A DNA stretch of 64,000 nucleotides from Acidimicrobiales bacterium (GCA_029577135.1 JARQPW010000012.1:1-64000); one strand, 5' to 3'. Positions 24,972-34,382 are shown, numbered from the stretch's first letter. A program made the numbers and translations. Notes: generated by a model not told the origin, from the sequence alone.

Positions 24972-26566
24972 CAGGAAGCTGCTCCCGAGCCCTCGAGGGC
25001 ATCCAGCAGGGGGCGTTCGGAGGTGACCTCCACGGAGGACGGGTCTGCTGCCCACTCGAGCGTGTGGCCACCCCACGGGTCGGACGGGGCGGCGGCGCCG
25101 GTGAGGCGCCTGATGCCGTTGGCGAACCAGCCGAGGGCGCCGACCAGCAGCAGCACGCTGCCGGTCAGGGCGACCAGGTTGAGGGAGTCGACGCCGGAAT
25201 CGGGAGATCCGGCAGCGACCACAGAGGCGCCGGTGAAGTCGTTCTGGCCCATGAAGCCGCTGAGCAGATCGGCGACGCCGACGAGCAGCACACCGACGAC
25301 AGCGACCAGGCCGGCCAGGAGGCCCAGCCCCTGCGAGGTGGATCGACCCACGATGCGGTCGCCCCACCAGAGGGTGCCGGCCATGGCTCCGACGAATGCG
25401 GCCCCCATCGTGAGGGTCATCTGGGCGCCGGTTGCAGAGGTGGCGAGCAGGTCAAAGGGGTCGACGGCCCGCAGGGCACCCACGATGGCGGCAGCCAGCA
25501 GGAGCAGCATGGCCAGCACCGACAGGACCATCGGAGCCGGCGGCCTGTTGCCGGCACCCGGTCCGAGGTTGGCGGCACCCCGACGCAGCGTGTCGGCCAA
25601 CCCGCCGAACAGCGCAAGGGCGACCAGAGCGGCGGCAAAGGCATCGACGACGTAGATCGCCTCGTTCATGACCGGCGTGCCGGGGGTGTCGAAGAACGAC
25701 TGGGCGTAGGCCCCGAAGCCGACGACACCGAGCATCGTGGTGAGGACCAGGACGACGTTGTGGCTGGCAAGTCGGCTGCGCACCGACACCGGAACGATGT
25801 CGAAGGCGATGCCGACCAGTGGAAGGGCGAAGGCGTAGACCTGTGGGTGGCTGAACGCCCAGGAGAGCTGCTCCCAGATGGCGTCCTCGGCCCCGAAGCG
25901 CACGGCGGTGCGGCCCCGGAGGTCAACGTAGGCGAGGACGGCGTTGGCGGCCAGCACCGGCAGCGTCAGCAGCCAGAAGGTGCCCGCCACCAGCAGCGTC
26001 CAGCTGAACAACGGGATGCGACCCAGCGTGAGGCCGGCGACGCGGCCGCAGACGATGGTGGTGAGCAGCGAGATCGTCGCACCCAGAAGGCCGCCGATGA
26101 CCATCAGGAGGCCGACAAGGGTGAGGGCGACGGCCTGGCGCTGGCCGCCGGCGTCGGGGGCGCCCAGCCCGCCGTCGATCAGGAAGCCGGTGACGGTGGT
26201 GCCGGCGCCGATCAGCCAGGTCCAGAAGGAAAAGGCGGCCATCCGGGGAAAGGCAATGCTGTCGGAACCGACCTGGAGGGGGGCCACTGCCGTACCGAGA
26301 CCCACGAGGATGGGCACGATGGCGAGCAGCACGAACCCGACCCGGTGGGCGGACCAGAACTGGAAGACCTCGTCGGCGCTGCCGAACACCTGGGCACCAC
26401 CGAGATCGAGGCGCTCGAGGGCGACGAGGACGCCCGCGACGAGGCTGGCCAGTAGCGTCAGCGAGCCGGCGCCGAGCCAGTAGCGGCCGAGTGTGTTGGC
26501 ATCGGTGGAGGTGACGACGCGCTCCAGCGCGGTTGCGCCGTCGGTCTCCAGGGGGGTGTCGGTCAT
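24971..26566 (-). CDS. COX1-like protein lacking most haem and CuB ligands
   Basis: This 531-residue polytopic protein is homologous to ctaD along its length: APLQVGSDSIAFPR matches PLQIGARDVAFPR, WEQLSWAFSHPQVY matches the CuB helix, and DPWGGHTLEW matches DPWDARSLEW. The first haem a His is kept (His74), as are His240 and Tyr244. The CuB pair His-His is Gln289-Ser290, and the haem a3/a pair HFH is QMT at 382-384. It cannot bind the normal binuclear centre. ATG 26566 is used; the frame is intact, so it is probably not a decaying gene. Confidence 0.8.
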   Translation of the reverse strand: MTDTPLETDGATALERVVTSTDANTLGRYWLGAGSLTLLASLVAGVLVALERLDLGGAQVFGSADEVFQFWSAHRVGFVLLAIVPILVGLGTAVAPLQVGSDSIAFPRMAAFSFWTWLIGAGTTVTGFLIDGGLGAPDAGGQRQAVALTLVGLLMVIGGLLGATISLLTTIVCGRVAGLTLGRIPLFSWTLLVAGTFWLLTLPVLAANAVLAYVDLRGRTAVRFGAEDAIWEQLSWAFSHPQVYAFALPLVGIAFDIVPVSVRSRLASHNVVLVLTTMLGVVGFGAYAQSFFDTPGTPVMNEAIYVVDAFAAALVALALFGGLADTLRRGAANLGPGAGNRPPAPMVLSVLAMLLLLAAAIVGALRAVDPFDLLATSATGAQMTLTMGAAFVGAMAGTLWWGDRIVGRSTSQGLGLLAGLVAVVGVLLVGVADLLSGFMGQNDFTGASVVAAGSPDSGVDSLNLVALTGSVLLLVGALGWFANGIRRLTGAAAPSDPWGGHTLEWAADPSSVEVTSERPLLDALEGSGAAS

Positions 26567-26797
26567 CGTCCTCGAAACTGATTCGTTCTGCGGGTCCGGG
26601 TGGCGCCCTCGCCTACCCACCCGAGTGGGCCCGGACCACGAGAGGCTAGACGGATCAACGGCGGTCCCACCGCTCTTCCGACGCGGTGAGGATAGCCGCC
26701 TGAATCCCCCGCGCCTGCACTCGTGAGGGCCCTCATTTCGGCGCCTGGCATGGCTACCGCGGTCCGTGCCATCACGACCTCCCGGACCCCTCGTCCC

Positions 26798-27691
26798 TCA
26801 GGCCAGAACATCAACCACGATCGCCCCGAAGAGCAACGTGACGTAGGTGATCGAGTAGGTGAAGAGGCGCATGGCCGTGCCTTCCGAAGGGTCCCGCCTG
26901 ACTGCCATGGCGAACGCCGTGAACACCACACCGAGGGCGAGCGCCGATGCCAGGTAGATGACCCCCATGTCCGCCACCGGACCGAAGACCAGGGTCAGTG
27001 CCACGAGGGCCACCGTGTAGAGCAGGATGCGCCGGGCGGTCGTCTCGAGGCTGGCCACGGCCGGGAGCATCGGCACCTCGGCGTTGGCGTAGTCGTCGCG
27101 GTACCTGATTGCGAGGGCCCAGAAGTGCGGGGGCGTCCAGAAGAAGATGACGAGGAAGAGGACGATCGGCGCCCAGCCCAGCGAGTTGGTCACCGCCGCC
27201 CAGCCGACGAGCACCGGAACGGCGCCCGCTGCGCCGCCGATCACGATGTTCTGCGTCGAGGTGCGCTTGAGCCAGAGCGTGTAGACGAACACGTAGAACA
27301 GGGTTGCCGACACCGCCAGCAGGGCGCTGAGCAGGTTGACGAAGGCGACCAGCCAGGCGAAGGCCGCCACCTCGAGGGCGATGGCGAACACGAGGGCGTC
27401 GCGGGGCGACATCACGCCGGTCACCAGCGGGCGGTCCCTGGTGCGTTCCATGAGAGCGTCGATGTCGCGGTCGACGACCATGTTGACGGCGTTGGCGCCG
27501 CCGGCGGCGAGGGTGCCGCCGAGCACCGTGGCGACCATCAGCCAGACGGAGGGCACGCCCTGCTCGGCGACGAACATGGTCGGGACCGTCGTGACGAGCA
27601 GCAGCTCGATGATGCGAGGCTTCGTGAGCGCGACATAGCCGGCCGCCCGGGCGCGGACAGAGAGTAGGGGGAGTTGGGGTGACGCCGACAT
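26798..27691 (-). CDS. ctaB: Protohaem IX farnesyltransferase (haem O synthase)
   Basis: This 297-residue UbiA-family prenyltransferase converts haem B to haem O for the oxidase. It has the first Asp-rich motif NAVNMVVDRDIDALMERT, the following RDRPLVTG, and a second conserved loop with YRDDYANAEVPML. Nine membrane helices are expected. It lies 231 bp upstream of the COX1-like gene on the same strand. CtaA, the next enzyme in the pathway, is encoded nearby in the opposite direction. Confidence 0.95.
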   Translation of the reverse strand: MSASPQLPLLSVRARAAGYVALTKPRIIELLLVTTVPTMFVAEQGVPSVWLMVATVLGGTLAAGGANAVNMVVDRDIDALMERTRDRPLVTGVMSPRDALVFAIALEVAAFAWLVAFVNLLSALLAVSATLFYVFVYTLWLKRTSTQNIVIGGAAGAVPVLVGWAAVTNSLGWAPIVLFLVIFFWTPPHFWALAIRYRDDYANAEVPMLPAVASLETTARRILLYTVALVALTLVFGPVADMGVIYLASALALGVVFTAFAMAVRRDPSEGTAMRLFTYSITYVTLLFGAIVVDVLA

Positions 27692-27740
27692 CGCCGTCAG
27701 GCTAGGTGGTGCTCACCCGTGCCGGACAGGTAGATGCCAC

Positions 27741-28568
27741 TCAGCCGGTGAGCCAGTCGGCGGGGGTGGAGCCCTCGGGGTACAGGCGCTGCTGGAAGCG
27801 GCGCATGCCGGCCAGCCAGCGGTCGACGTCATCGCCCTTTCGGCGCACGTACTCGGCGACCTCGGGGTGCGGGAGGATGTGGAACCGTCCCTCGGCGAGG
27901 CCCTCCACGACCACGCCGGCCAGGTCCTCGGCGGTCATGACCCCGTCGATGCCCGCAGCGCCGAACCCCTGGTCGGCGTCGAGCAGGTCGGCCGTCGGGC
28001 TGTTGGCACGGATGTTGCTCTCGACCGCCTGCGGGCACAGCACCGACACGCCGATGCCCCGGTCGCCGTAGGTGATGGCGATCCACTCGGCCAGCGCCAC
28101 GGCTGCGTTCTTGGTGACCGAATAGGCCAGCGAGCCGATCTGGGTGAGCAGACCGGCCGCCGACGCCGTGTTGAGCAGCCAGCCGCCGCCCTGGTCGACC
28201 ATGTGCGGGATGGCGTGGCGTGCGGCGTGGAGGTGCGCCATCACATGCACGTCGAACATGTCGGTCATCTCGTCGTTGGGAGCCTCGAGGCCGCCCAACG
28301 TGACGTAGCCGGCGTTGGACACGAACAGGTCGAGCCCGCCGTGCATCTCGACGGTGTCGTCGACCAGCGCCTTCACCTGCGCCTCGTCGGCGACGTCGCA
28401 GCCGACGGCGGTGCCGCCGATCGACGCCGCCACCGCGGCGGCCCCGTCGGCATCCCGGTCGGCGACCACGACCGCCCGTGCCCCCTCGGCGTGGAAGCGC
28501 TTGGCGAGCGCCTTCCCGATGCCGCTCGCCCCGCCGGTGACCACTACGACCTTGCCGTCGAGTTCCAT
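27741..28568 (-). CDS. SDR family oxidoreductase
   Basis: This 275-residue classical short-chain dehydrogenase has the nucleotide-binding TGGASGIG at about 12-19, DVAD, NAGY, the catalytic Ser in NTASAAG and the YSVTK catalytic pair, followed by CPQAV. The acidic ADRDADG after strand 2 suggests NAD preference. It has no obvious link to the flanking haem genes. Substrate unknown. Confidence 0.88.
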   Translation of the reverse strand: MELDGKVVVVTGGASGIGKALAKRFHAEGARAVVVADRDADGAAAVAASIGGTAVGCDVADEAQVKALVDDTVEMHGGLDLFVSNAGYVTLGGLEAPNDEMTDMFDVHVMAHLHAARHAIPHMVDQGGGWLLNTASAAGLLTQIGSLAYSVTKNAAVALAEWIAITYGDRGIGVSVLCPQAVESNIRANSPTADLLDADQGFGAAGIDGVMTAEDLAGVVVEGLAEGRFHILPHPEVAEYVRRKGDDVDRWLAGMRRFQQRLYPEGSTPADWLTG

Positions 28569-28646
28569 GGGGCGATCCTAGGAAGGACATCCGCCGTGGG
28601 CCCCGTCCGGGCACCCGCCTAGCCTTCGTGACGTGCGGAGACCCAC

Positions 28647-29558
28647 ATGAGATCGCGTCTGTCACCCGATGCGTACCACCGCATCAGCGGCATCGCCCTC
28701 GGACTGCTGGCGATGATCGTCGTCACCGGCGGTGCCGTGCGCCTGACCGGCTCCGGCCTGGGATGTTCCGACTGGCCGACCTGCGAACAGGACCAGGTCA
28801 TCCCCGAAGCCGAGTTCCACGGCTGGGTCGAGTTCGGCAACCGCCTTCTCACCGGCCTCGTCTCGGTGGTCGTGGTCCTGGCCGTGCTCGGCTCGATGGC
28901 CCGGAACCCCCGTCGCTCCGATCTGGTGCGCCTGTCGTGGGGACTGGTCGCAGGCGTCCTGGCGCAGATCGTGCTGGGAGGGATCGTGGTGCTCAGCCAC
29001 CTCAACCCGTGGCTGGTGCTGGGCCACTTCGCCCTGTCCATGGTGCTCATCGGCAACGCCGTGGTCCTGCGCCACCGGTCCGGCGACCACCTGCGTGTGG
29101 CCCGACCACCGACCCCGACACCGTCGGACCGGCTCCGGTCGATGGCCACCGGCATCACGCTGTTCTCGGTCGTGGTGCTGACCACCGGCACGTTCGTCAC
29201 CGGCTCGGGCCCCCACACCGGCAGCCGCGACGACCCGATCCCCCGCCTGCCGTTCCGGCCCTCCGACATCGCCCGGGTGCACGGGACGACCGTGGTGTTG
29301 TTCCTCGTGATGGTCGCGGCGCTGGCCCTGGCCGTGCGCCGCGATCCGACCGGTGAGCGGCTGCGGCCCCGGATGCAGGCGCTCGGAGCCGTCGTCGTGC
29401 TCCAGGCCGCCATCGGCTGGACGCAGTACTTCACCGGCGTGCCCGAACTCCTGGTCGGGCTGCACCTCGCCGGCGCCACCGCCCTGTGGGCGACCGTCGT
29501 GTCCCTGGGGCTCGAGGCCCGGGAACACCTTCCCGTTCCCGAAGGCGCCCCGGCATGA
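28647..29558 (+). CDS. ctaA: Haem A synthase
   Basis: This 303-residue eight-helix COX15/CtaA protein oxidises haem O to haem A. Its signatures are [21 protein letters not shown] with paired Cys in the first extracytoplasmic loop and conserved His residues in [27 protein letters not shown] and GLHLAGA. It supplies haem A to the caa3 oxidase in the same window. Its stop overlaps the clpS start (ATGA). Confidence 0.95.
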   Translation: MRSRLSPDAYHRISGIALGLLAMIVVTGGAVRLTGSGLGCSDWPTCEQDQVIPEAEFHGWVEFGNRLLTGLVSVVVVLAVLGSMARNPRRSDLVRLSWGLVAGVLAQIVLGGIVVLSHLNPWLVLGHFALSMVLIGNAVVLRHRSGDHLRVARPPTPTPSDRLRSMATGITLFSVVVLTTGTFVTGSGPHTGSRDDPIPRLPFRPSDIARVHGTTVVLFLVMVAALALAVRRDPTGERLRPRMQALGAVVVLQAAIGWTQYFTGVPELLVGLHLAGATALWATVVSLGLEAREHLPVPEGAPA

Positions 29559-29857
29559 CCCGGGCCTCGATGCCGGACATCGACGAACGGCTCGACGAGG
29601 ACGTCGGCGAGGACGTCGACACCGACCGCCCGTGGATCGTGCTGGTCTGGAACGACCCGATCAACCTGATGTCGTACGTCGCCTTTGTCTTCCGGAAGCT
29701 GTTCGGCTACAGCCGCCAGAAGGCGGACAAGCTCATGCTCGACGTCCACCACAAGGGCCGGGCGGTCGTCTCGTCGGGCACCCGCGAGAAGGCCGAGATG
29801 GACGTCTTCCGCCTGCACGAGCACGGCCTCTGGGCCACCATGCAACACGATGACTAG
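29555..29857 (+). CDS. clpS: ATP-dependent Clp protease adaptor ClpS
   Basis: This 100-residue adaptor delivers N-degron substrates to ClpAP/ClpCP. The core shows [22 protein letters not shown] and [17 protein letters not shown], containing the substrate-pocket and Clp-contact residues. The acidic N-terminal tail is typical. The ATG at 29555 overlaps the ctaA stop by 4 bp, and DUF2017 follows 22 bp later, a conserved actinobacterial pair. Confidence 0.95.
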   Translation: MTRASMPDIDERLDEDVGEDVDTDRPWIVLVWNDPINLMSYVAFVFRKLFGYSRQKADKLMLDVHHKGRAVVSSGTREKAEMDVFRLHEHGLWATMQHDD

Positions 29858-29879
29858 AAGGACCGGGGAGTAGGGATCC

Positions 29880-30353
29880 ATGGTGCGCCGCCGACGCCCG
29901 GTCGCCTTCGCCCGCTTGGGCGACCTCGTCGAGGTCCGCCTCGGCGACGAGGAGCGCGACCTCGTGGCGAACCTGGCCGGGCAGTTCCGCTCGCTCCTCA
30001 CGGAGGATGCCGGACCGGACCAACGACGCCTCTACCCAACCGCCTACCCCGCAGATCCGGAGCGGGACGCCGACTACGCCGCCCTCGTCCACGACGACCT
30101 GCTGCACTTCCGCCTCGAGGCCGCCGACGTGGTCGCGTCCACCGTCGACAACGACACCCTCGAACCCGGTGAACTCGAGCAGTGGATGGTCGTCCTCAAC
30201 TCGCTGCGCCTCGTCCTCGGGACCCGCCTCGACATCTCCGAGGCGGACGAGTTCGACCCCGAGGCGCCCGACGTGGCCGAGCGTTCGCTCCTGCTGTGGC
30301 TGGGCCTGCTCCTCGAGGAGGCCGTCGAGGCGTCGCTGGGGTTCCTGCGGTAG
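29880..30353 (+). CDS. DUF2017 family protein
   Basis: This 157-residue soluble, acidic helical protein has the pattern DLVEVRLGDEERDLVANLAGQ near the N-terminus and VVLNSLRLVLGTRL in the middle, typical of DUF2017. The family regularly follows clpS in actinobacteria, which suggests a connection with protein turnover, but no activity is established. The start is the ATG after a GGGGAGTAGG ribosome binding region. Confidence 0.85.
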   Translation: MVRRRRPVAFARLGDLVEVRLGDEERDLVANLAGQFRSLLTEDAGPDQRRLYPTAYPADPERDADYAALVHDDLLHFRLEAADVVASTVDNDTLEPGELEQWMVVLNSLRLVLGTRLDISEADEFDPEAPDVAERSLLLWLGLLLEEAVEASLGFLR

Positions 30354-30434
30354 GGGCCCGCGTCCCGCAGCCTGCGCCCTCGGTCGGTTTCCGTTGGTCG
30401 TTTGCTATCGTGGCGCCGCCCTCACGAGGTCCGA

Positions 30435-30510
30435 GCCCCCATCGTCCAGCGGCCTAGGACGCCGGCCTTTCACGCCGGTAACACGGGTTCGAATCCCGTT
30501 GGGGGTACCA
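30435..30510 (+). tRNA. tRNA-Glu (TTC)
   Basis: The acceptor GCCCCCA pairs with TGGGGGT (one G-U at the end). The anticodon stem CCGGC/GCCGG encloses CTTTCAC with anticodon TTC. The T-loop is TTCGAAT. CCA is encoded at 30508-30510. It is the first of three tandem tRNA genes. Confidence 0.97.
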
Positions 30511-30557
30511 GGAACGGACGGTTCGGATGCCTTCTGGAAATCCGGCCGGTCGCTCGG

Positions 30558-30635
30558 GGTCCTGTGGTGCAGTTTGGAGTGCACGCCGGCCTGTCAAGCC
30601 GGAGGTCGCGGGTTCAAATCCCGTCAGGACCGCCA
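30558..30635 (+). tRNA. tRNA-Asp (GTC)
   Basis: The acceptor GGTCCTG/CAGGACC is fully paired. The anticodon loop CTGTCAA gives GTC, the T-loop is TTCAAAT and the discriminator is G, as expected for Asp. CCA is encoded at 30633-30635. Confidence 0.97.
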
Positions 30636-30641
30636 CCGTCC

Positions 30642-30658
30642 CCCGCCCATCGGGCGGG
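30642..30658 (+). other. Hairpin between tRNA-Asp and tRNA-Phe
   Basis: A perfect 7-bp stem, CCCGCCC/GGGCGGG, with loop atc lies 6 bp after tRNA-Asp. There is no T-run, so it is more likely a processing or pause hairpin than a true terminator. Confidence 0.4.
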
Positions 30659-30666
30659 AGGCGCAC

Positions 30667-30739
30667 GGTCGGGTAGCTCAGTTGGCAGAGCGTCCGCCTG
30701 AAAAGCGGAAGGTCCCCGGATCGACGCCGGGCCCGACCA
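30667..30739 (+). tRNA. tRNA-Phe (GAA)
   Basis: The acceptor is GGTCGGG/CCCGACC. The anticodon stem TCCGC/GCGGA carries loop CTGAAAA, giving GAA. The T-stem CCCGG/CCGGG is perfect but the T-loop is ATCGACG, with A rather than T at position 54. CCA is not encoded. Confidence 0.95.
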
Positions 30740-30750
30740 CCGAGACCGGA

Positions 30751-30776
30751 GCCCGCCCCCGAGGGGCGGGCTTCGT
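30751..30776 (+). terminator. Probable terminator after the tRNA cluster
   Basis: A 9-bp perfect stem, gcccgcccc/ggggcgggc (30751-30759, 30763-30771), with a 3-nt loop lies 11 bp after tRNA-Phe. Only a weak T tract (ttcgtcg) follows. Its position argues for a terminator of the tRNA transcript. Confidence 0.6.
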
Positions 30777-30809
30777 CGCGTTCCGACCCCGCCACTATGT
30801 TTGGCAGGG

Positions 30810-31619
30810 ATGAGCGAACCCTTCCTGGCGGACCACCGCGTGCTCGTGGTCGAGGCCAACCTGCGGGACCTCGGGGGGCTGCCGACGGCCGACGGGCGCA
30901 CGGTGCGCACAGGGAGGCTGTTCCGCAGCGGCCACCTCTGCGACCTCGACGGGCCGGCGCTCGCCACGGTCGAGGGCCTGGGCCTGCGCACGATCATCGA
31001 CCTGCGCCGTCCCGACGAGACCCGGAATCGCCCACACCCCGATCTCGACGGCACCGAGGTCGTCCACGTGTCGGTGTCGGCCGACGACAACGAATTCGCC
31101 GTACTCGCCAACCGCATGGTGTCGGACCCGGCAGCGATCCCCGGTCCGGAACTGGTCGCCGACTACTTCCGCAACAGCGTGCGCACCCGCCTCGACAAGT
31201 ACCGCGAGGTCTTCGACCTGGCGACGGATCCCGACCGACACCCCCTGCTGTTCAACTGCACAGCCGGCAAGGACCGGACCGGCTTCGTGGGCGGCATGCT
31301 CCTGCGACTCCTCGGCGTGGCCGAGGACCTCGCGATCGCCGACTACCTCCTCAGCAACGACGTCCGCCGCCCCTGGCTCCAGGAGCGCGAGGACCAGCAC
31401 CGTCAAGTGATCGCCGACCGGCTGGGCATCGAATCGGACGACGTCCCCGACGAACGCCTCGTCAACACCCGGGCGATCATGTGGTGTCATGCCGACTACC
31501 TCACCGCCGCCTTCACAACCGTCGTCGACGACTGGGGCACCTGGGAGGCCTTTCGCCGGAGCGGCCTCGGCATCGACGACGCCCGTATGGGCGCCTTCCA
31601 CGACGCCATGCTGGCCTGA
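30810..31619 (+). CDS. Tyrosine/dual-specificity phosphatase family protein
   Basis: This protein of about 269 residues has the CX5R phosphatase loop CTAGKDRTG. The N-terminal signature NLRDLGGLPTADGRTVRTGRLFRSG is typical of actinobacterial tyrosine phosphatases of the PtpB-like group. The AGKDR loop is shared with phosphoinositide-active members. ATG 30810 is preferred to the TTG at 30801. It follows the tRNA cluster and precedes the PEP-utiliser-like gene by 77 bp. Confidence 0.88.
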   Translation: MSEPFLADHRVLVVEANLRDLGGLPTADGRTVRTGRLFRSGHLCDLDGPALATVEGLGLRTIIDLRRPDETRNRPHPDLDGTEVVHVSVSADDNEFAVLANRMVSDPAAIPGPELVADYFRNSVRTRLDKYREVFDLATDPDRHPLLFNCTAGKDRTGFVGGMLLRLLGVAEDLAIADYLLSNDVRRPWLQEREDQHRQVIADRLGIESDDVPDERLVNTRAIMWCHADYLTAAFTTVVDDWGTWEAFRRSGLGIDDARMGAFHDAMLA

Positions 31620-31696
31620 GCCGGCACCACCCGCCTACCGGCCTCCAGCCGGGCCTGTCCTATGGTCCGCACCACTCGCGAGCAGGGAGAGACGTC

Positions 31697-33406
31697 ATGA
31701 CCGTTGGCTGGTTCATGGACGACGAGCCGTCGCCGTCCTTTCCGATCTACACGCGCGGCAACGTGGGCGAGGTGTTCCCCGACCCCGTGTCGCCGCTGAC
31801 CGCCGACCACACCTGGCACGGCGCCGGCGACGTGGGAATGCGCGATTTCATGTCCCGCTTCACCATCGACCTCGACGAGATCGACGACGGCCACAAGGTC
31901 CTATTCGAGATCTTCGGCGGGTACATGTTCCTGAACCTGAGCGTGGCCCGCCTCATGGGCGCCCGCTCGTCGGGAATGACGCCCGAGCTGGTCGACATGG
32001 GCTTCTTCGGCTCGCAGTCAAGCCTGCCCACCTACGTACCCAGCCCCAAGGACGACGACCCCACGATCGTCGCCCGGGTCGACGGCCTCATGTTCTCCTG
32101 GATGACCGCCACGGAGTGCCCGGCGATCGGCGAGCACGTCGTCGAGGTCGATGCACTGGTCGCCGCCCGTCCCGACCTCGGCACCGCATCCGAGGCCGAA
32201 CTGGTCGCCCGCATGCGCGAGATGATGCCGGTGTTCGCCCGGGTCTTCGCCACACACGGCGAGGTCAGCGCCGCCGCCTCGGTCACGATGGGCGCCATCA
32301 CCGCCATGGCCCTCGGCCTCGGCAAGCCCGGACTCGACCTGCGCATCACCGGCGGACTCGGCGGCGTGGCGTCGGCCGCACCCAGTTTCGGCATGTGGGA
32401 CCTCAGCCGCCTGGTCGCCGGCTCGGACGAGTTGACCGCCGCCTTCGACGATGGGATCGACGGGCTCCACGACCGTCTCACCGGCCTCGGTGAACCCGCT
32501 GTCGACTTCCTTGCCGGCCTCGACGCCCTGCTTGCCGAACACGGCAGCCGCGGCCCCAACGAATGGGAGCTGCGGTCACCCACCTGGGGCACCCACCCCG
32601 ACCTGGTCCTCACGCTGGTGGACCTCATACGCCTCTCCGACGACACGGACGACCCGCGTGCCCGCCACGAGGCGGCACGGGCGCAGGCCGACGAGGCCCT
32701 GGCCGTGCTGCGTGGCATGGTCGCCGGCGACGAGACCCAGGCCGGCACCCTCGAGATCGCCAAAACGGCGAGTTCGGTGTTCATCCCCGCCCGCGAGCAG
32801 GCCAAGGCCACGATCGTCAAGGTCATCCACGAGGCCCGACTGGCGGCACTCGAGTTCGGCCGCCGCCTCGCCGCCGACGGCCGACTGGCCGAAGCCGGCC
32901 ACGTGTTCATGTTGCGCGACACCGAGCTCGAATCGGCGATGGCCGGTGAGTTGGCCGACGAGGCGGCCGGCCGCGAGGCCACCTACCTCTCGCTGTTCGA
33001 CCTGACCCCGCCCTACTGGTTCGCCGGCGAGGTTCCCGGCGCAGACGCCTGGCAGGGCAACGAGGCCCCGGCCTCGACACGCAGGATCGTGCAGGGCATG
33101 GGAGGGAGCGCCGGCACCGCCACCGGACGGGCGCGGATCATCACCGACCCGTCGGATCCGTCCGGCCTCGAACCGGGCGACATCCTCGTCGCCCCCATCA
33201 CCGACCCCTCCTGGACGCCGCTGTTCGTCCCAGCCGCAGGCGTGGTGGTCGACGTGGGCGGCACCATGAGCCACGCCGTCATCGTGAGCCGGGAACTCGG
33301 CATCCCGTGTGTGGTGTCGGCGACCGGCGCCTCGACCCGCATCCCCGACGGTGCGCAGGTCAGGGTCAACGGCGACACCGGCACCGTCACGATCCTCGGG
33401 GACTGA
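31697..33406 (+). CDS. PEP-utilising-enzyme mobile-domain protein
   Basis: This 569-residue protein has a C-terminal phosphohistidine swivelling domain: VDVGGTMSHAVIVSRELGIP contains the His that is phosphorylated in PEP synthase and pyruvate phosphate dikinase. The preceding ~450 residues are helical and soluble and show no ATP-grasp nucleotide domain. The architecture resembles stand-alone C-terminal parts of rifampicin phosphotransferase-like or PEP-synthase-like systems. A good ribosome binding site, GGGAGAG, precedes ATG 31697. Substrate and partner are unknown. Confidence 0.75.
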   Translation: MTVGWFMDDEPSPSFPIYTRGNVGEVFPDPVSPLTADHTWHGAGDVGMRDFMSRFTIDLDEIDDGHKVLFEIFGGYMFLNLSVARLMGARSSGMTPELVDMGFFGSQSSLPTYVPSPKDDDPTIVARVDGLMFSWMTATECPAIGEHVVEVDALVAARPDLGTASEAELVARMREMMPVFARVFATHGEVSAAASVTMGAITAMALGLGKPGLDLRITGGLGGVASAAPSFGMWDLSRLVAGSDELTAAFDDGIDGLHDRLTGLGEPAVDFLAGLDALLAEHGSRGPNEWELRSPTWGTHPDLVLTLVDLIRLSDDTDDPRARHEAARAQADEALAVLRGMVAGDETQAGTLEIAKTASSVFIPAREQAKATIVKVIHEARLAALEFGRRLAADGRLAEAGHVFMLRDTELESAMAGELADEAAGREATYLSLFDLTPPYWFAGEVPGADAWQGNEAPASTRRIVQGMGGSAGTATGRARIITDPSDPSGLEPGDILVAPITDPSWTPLFVPAAGVVVDVGGTMSHAVIVSRELGIPCVVSATGASTRIPDGAQVRVNGDTGTVTILGD

Positions 33407-33407
33407 C

Positions 33408-34382
33408 TCAGGCGCAGTTGGGCGCCCGGTCCGCCTCGAGCAGGCCGCCGGCGACCAGCCACGCGACCGTGTCGTGGAGGGTCTCCTCGACCGGACGCCA
33501 GGCGCCCAGCCCGCTGTCGGCGAGCAGCCCGGCGTCGTCGCCGGGGACGATGCCCAGCATGATCTCGACGGCCTCGGCATCGACCATCTGTTCGAGGGCC
33601 TCGCGGGGGGTCGGGAACAGCGCCCTGTCGCAGCCGGTCACCTCGCTGACCACGGCGTGAAACTCGTCCCAGTCCATGTACGTGCCGCCGGCCACGTAGC
33701 GCTGCGGCCCCCGACCCGGTTGGAGCAGCCCGACCAGCGCCTTCGCCAGGTCGCGCACGTCGACCAGCAGCCAGCCGCCGCTGGCGAGGCTCATCATGAT
33801 CTCGCTCTGGAGGGTCGGGATCAGGTTGGCCGCCAGCACGTTCAGCCCGAGGTCGGTCGGGCCGGTGACGCCCGCCGGGTAGATGATGTTCACGGGCTGA
33901 CCGGCGTCCTGCATGCCCCGGGCGTGCTCCTCGGCGATGGCCTTCGAGGCGTTGTAGGGGTTGCCGCCACCGTGCACCGGATCCAGGCCGGAGAGCATGT
34001 CGCCGGTGGGCGGGAAGATCACCGACATCGTCGACAGGTGGATGATCGGGTCGCATCCCGCAGCCACCGCCGTATCGAGCACGTTGATCGCCCCGGGGGC
34101 GTTCACCTCGAGCGCAAGGTGCATCTGTTCCGGATCGAGGCTCGTGAACGCCGCCGTGTGGATGCAGGCATCGCAACCCTGCATGGCCTCGGCGACGCTG
34201 TCGGGATCCGTCATGTCGCCCACCACGTGGTCGACGGCGGCGTCGATGCCCTGGGCCGCACGCATCTGGTCCAACTTGTCGATGCTGCGGACCAGCGCCC
34301 GCGGCTCGTGGCCAGCATCGACCAGCGCCCGGAGCACGTGCCCCCCGATGAACCCGGTTCCACCCGTCAACATCACGCGCAT
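33408..34382 (-). CDS. NAD(P)-dependent epimerase/dehydratase family protein
   Basis: This 324-residue extended SDR has [11 protein letters not shown] at the N-terminus, [12 protein letters not shown], a Ser in HLSTMSVIF, and YNASK providing the Tyr/Lys pair. It is similar to the dihydroflavonol reductase-like or 3-beta-hydroxysteroid dehydrogenase-like branch. It is divergent from the aldehyde dehydrogenase gene, and its stop abuts the stop of the PEP-utiliser-like gene. Confidence 0.85.
   Translation of the reverse strand: MRVMLTGGTGFIGGHVLRALVDAGHEPRALVRSIDKLDQMRAAQGIDAAVDHVVGDMTDPDSVAEAMQGCDACIHTAAFTSLDPEQMHLALEVNAPGAINVLDTAVAAGCDPIIHLSTMSVIFPPTGDMLSGLDPVHGGGNPYNASKAIAEEHARGMQDAGQPVNIIYPAGVTGPTDLGLNVLAANLIPTLQSEIMMSLASGGWLLVDVRDLAKALVGLLQPGRGPQRYVAGGTYMDWDEFHAVVSEVTGCDRALFPTPREALEQMVDAEAVEIMLGIVPGDDAGLLADSGLGAWRPVEETLHDTVAWLVAGGLLEADRAPNCA

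Noticed and set aside
24971-26566. COX1-like gene as a pseudogene
   Set aside because: The frame is uninterrupted, overlaps its neighbour precisely and keeps the helix pattern, which fits a functional but divergent protein better than decay.
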